A stretch of DNA of 6,053 bases. Source: Angelakisella sp. Its GTDB lineage: Bacteria > Bacillota > Clostridia > Oscillospirales > Ruminococcaceae. Under the pieces are notes generated by a model, which searched no databases, was not told where the DNA came from, and saw only the letters and a program-made list of their open reading frames with translations. The stretch lies in NCBI GenBank assembly GCA_022795575.1, contig JAAWGY010000151.1:1-6053 (forward strand), written 5' to 3'. A program made the position numbers and the translations under genes. Shown piece after piece: positions 5,922-6,053 of the stretch (positions are counted from its first letter, which is position 1; each line of letters starts with the position of its first letter).

Positions 5922-6053
5922 CTGTTGTAGGCCGTTAGGCCGCGGTTTTTATCGGCGGCGTTTGGGTGAGGATGGGGGCTATTGCGGTTATGTAGCCTGC
6001 TGGCGGGGAAGCGCAAACCGCGGCCGGGGTTAGGAGTAGCCGCTTTCTCCCCA
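5922..6053. other. Gene-free tail with nested inverted repeats
   Basis: No credible reading frame with a ribosome site is seen here. GGCCGCGGTTT (5938-5948) is an exact inverted match of AAACCGCGGCC (6015-6025), 66 bp apart. Between them GGCTA (5977-5981) can pair with TAGCC (5993-5997). A competing pairing joins GGGGAAGCG (6005-6013) with 6041-6052, apart from a three-base bulge. The stretch could be a structured RNA, the leader of a gene beyond the window, or another extragenic repeat; the sequence does not decide. Confidence 0.4.

Noticed and set aside
5818..6033. Small plus-strand open frame of 71 codons after the PBP
   Set aside because: It runs through the repeat and terminator stem, has no ribosome site, and its composition reflects the hairpins.

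Overview
This 6,053-bp window is GC-rich chromosomal DNA with four complete protein genes. Strong purine-rich Shine-Dalgarno sites, a TTG start, G/C-ending codons and a class B penicillin-binding protein of clostridial type suggest a high-GC Firmicute, probably an Oscillospiraceae-like gut bacterium (Flavonifractor/Oscillibacter type). That placement is inference from style; no rRNA or other marker gene is present.

Layout. Three genes read leftward, in transcription order: an MTA/SAH-deaminase-like amidohydrolase (2674-3960), a flotillin (1014-2597) and a YihY/BrkB-family membrane protein (143-997). Divergent to them, a class B penicillin-binding protein (PBP) reads rightward (4129-5736). The 168-bp divergent region (3961-4128) holds a TATACT -10 element for each direction and, beside the PBP -10, a perfect 11-bp inverted repeat that could be an operator. 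Both outward transcription units end shortly before a copy of the same 99-bp repeat (1-99 and 5791-5889; 95 of 99 bases identical, inverted relative to each other). Each copy is therefore in the same sense orientation just downstream of a stop codon. The repeat can fold into three hairpins plus a closing stem, and all four differences between the copies fall outside the three hairpin stems and the closing stem. The right copy runs into a strong 16-bp stem-loop (5883-5921). The last ~120 bases contain no gene but do contain a second long inverted repeat (5938-5948 with 6015-6025).

How the genes may work together. Flotillin (membrane microdomain scaffold), YihY (polytopic membrane protein) and the PBP (septal or lateral wall cross-linking) share an envelope theme; the amidohydrolase is metabolic and its link to them is not evident. 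The usual flotillin partner NfeD is absent; YihY occupies the downstream position, separated by only 16 nt. The most notable things are the structured 3'-end repeat pair, the palindrome at the PBP promoter, the KTA version of the PBP's KTG motif, and the amidohydrolase start, which promoter and ribosome-site evidence place at a TTG. No defence system, mobile-element gene, CRISPR array, tRNA or rRNA was seen.
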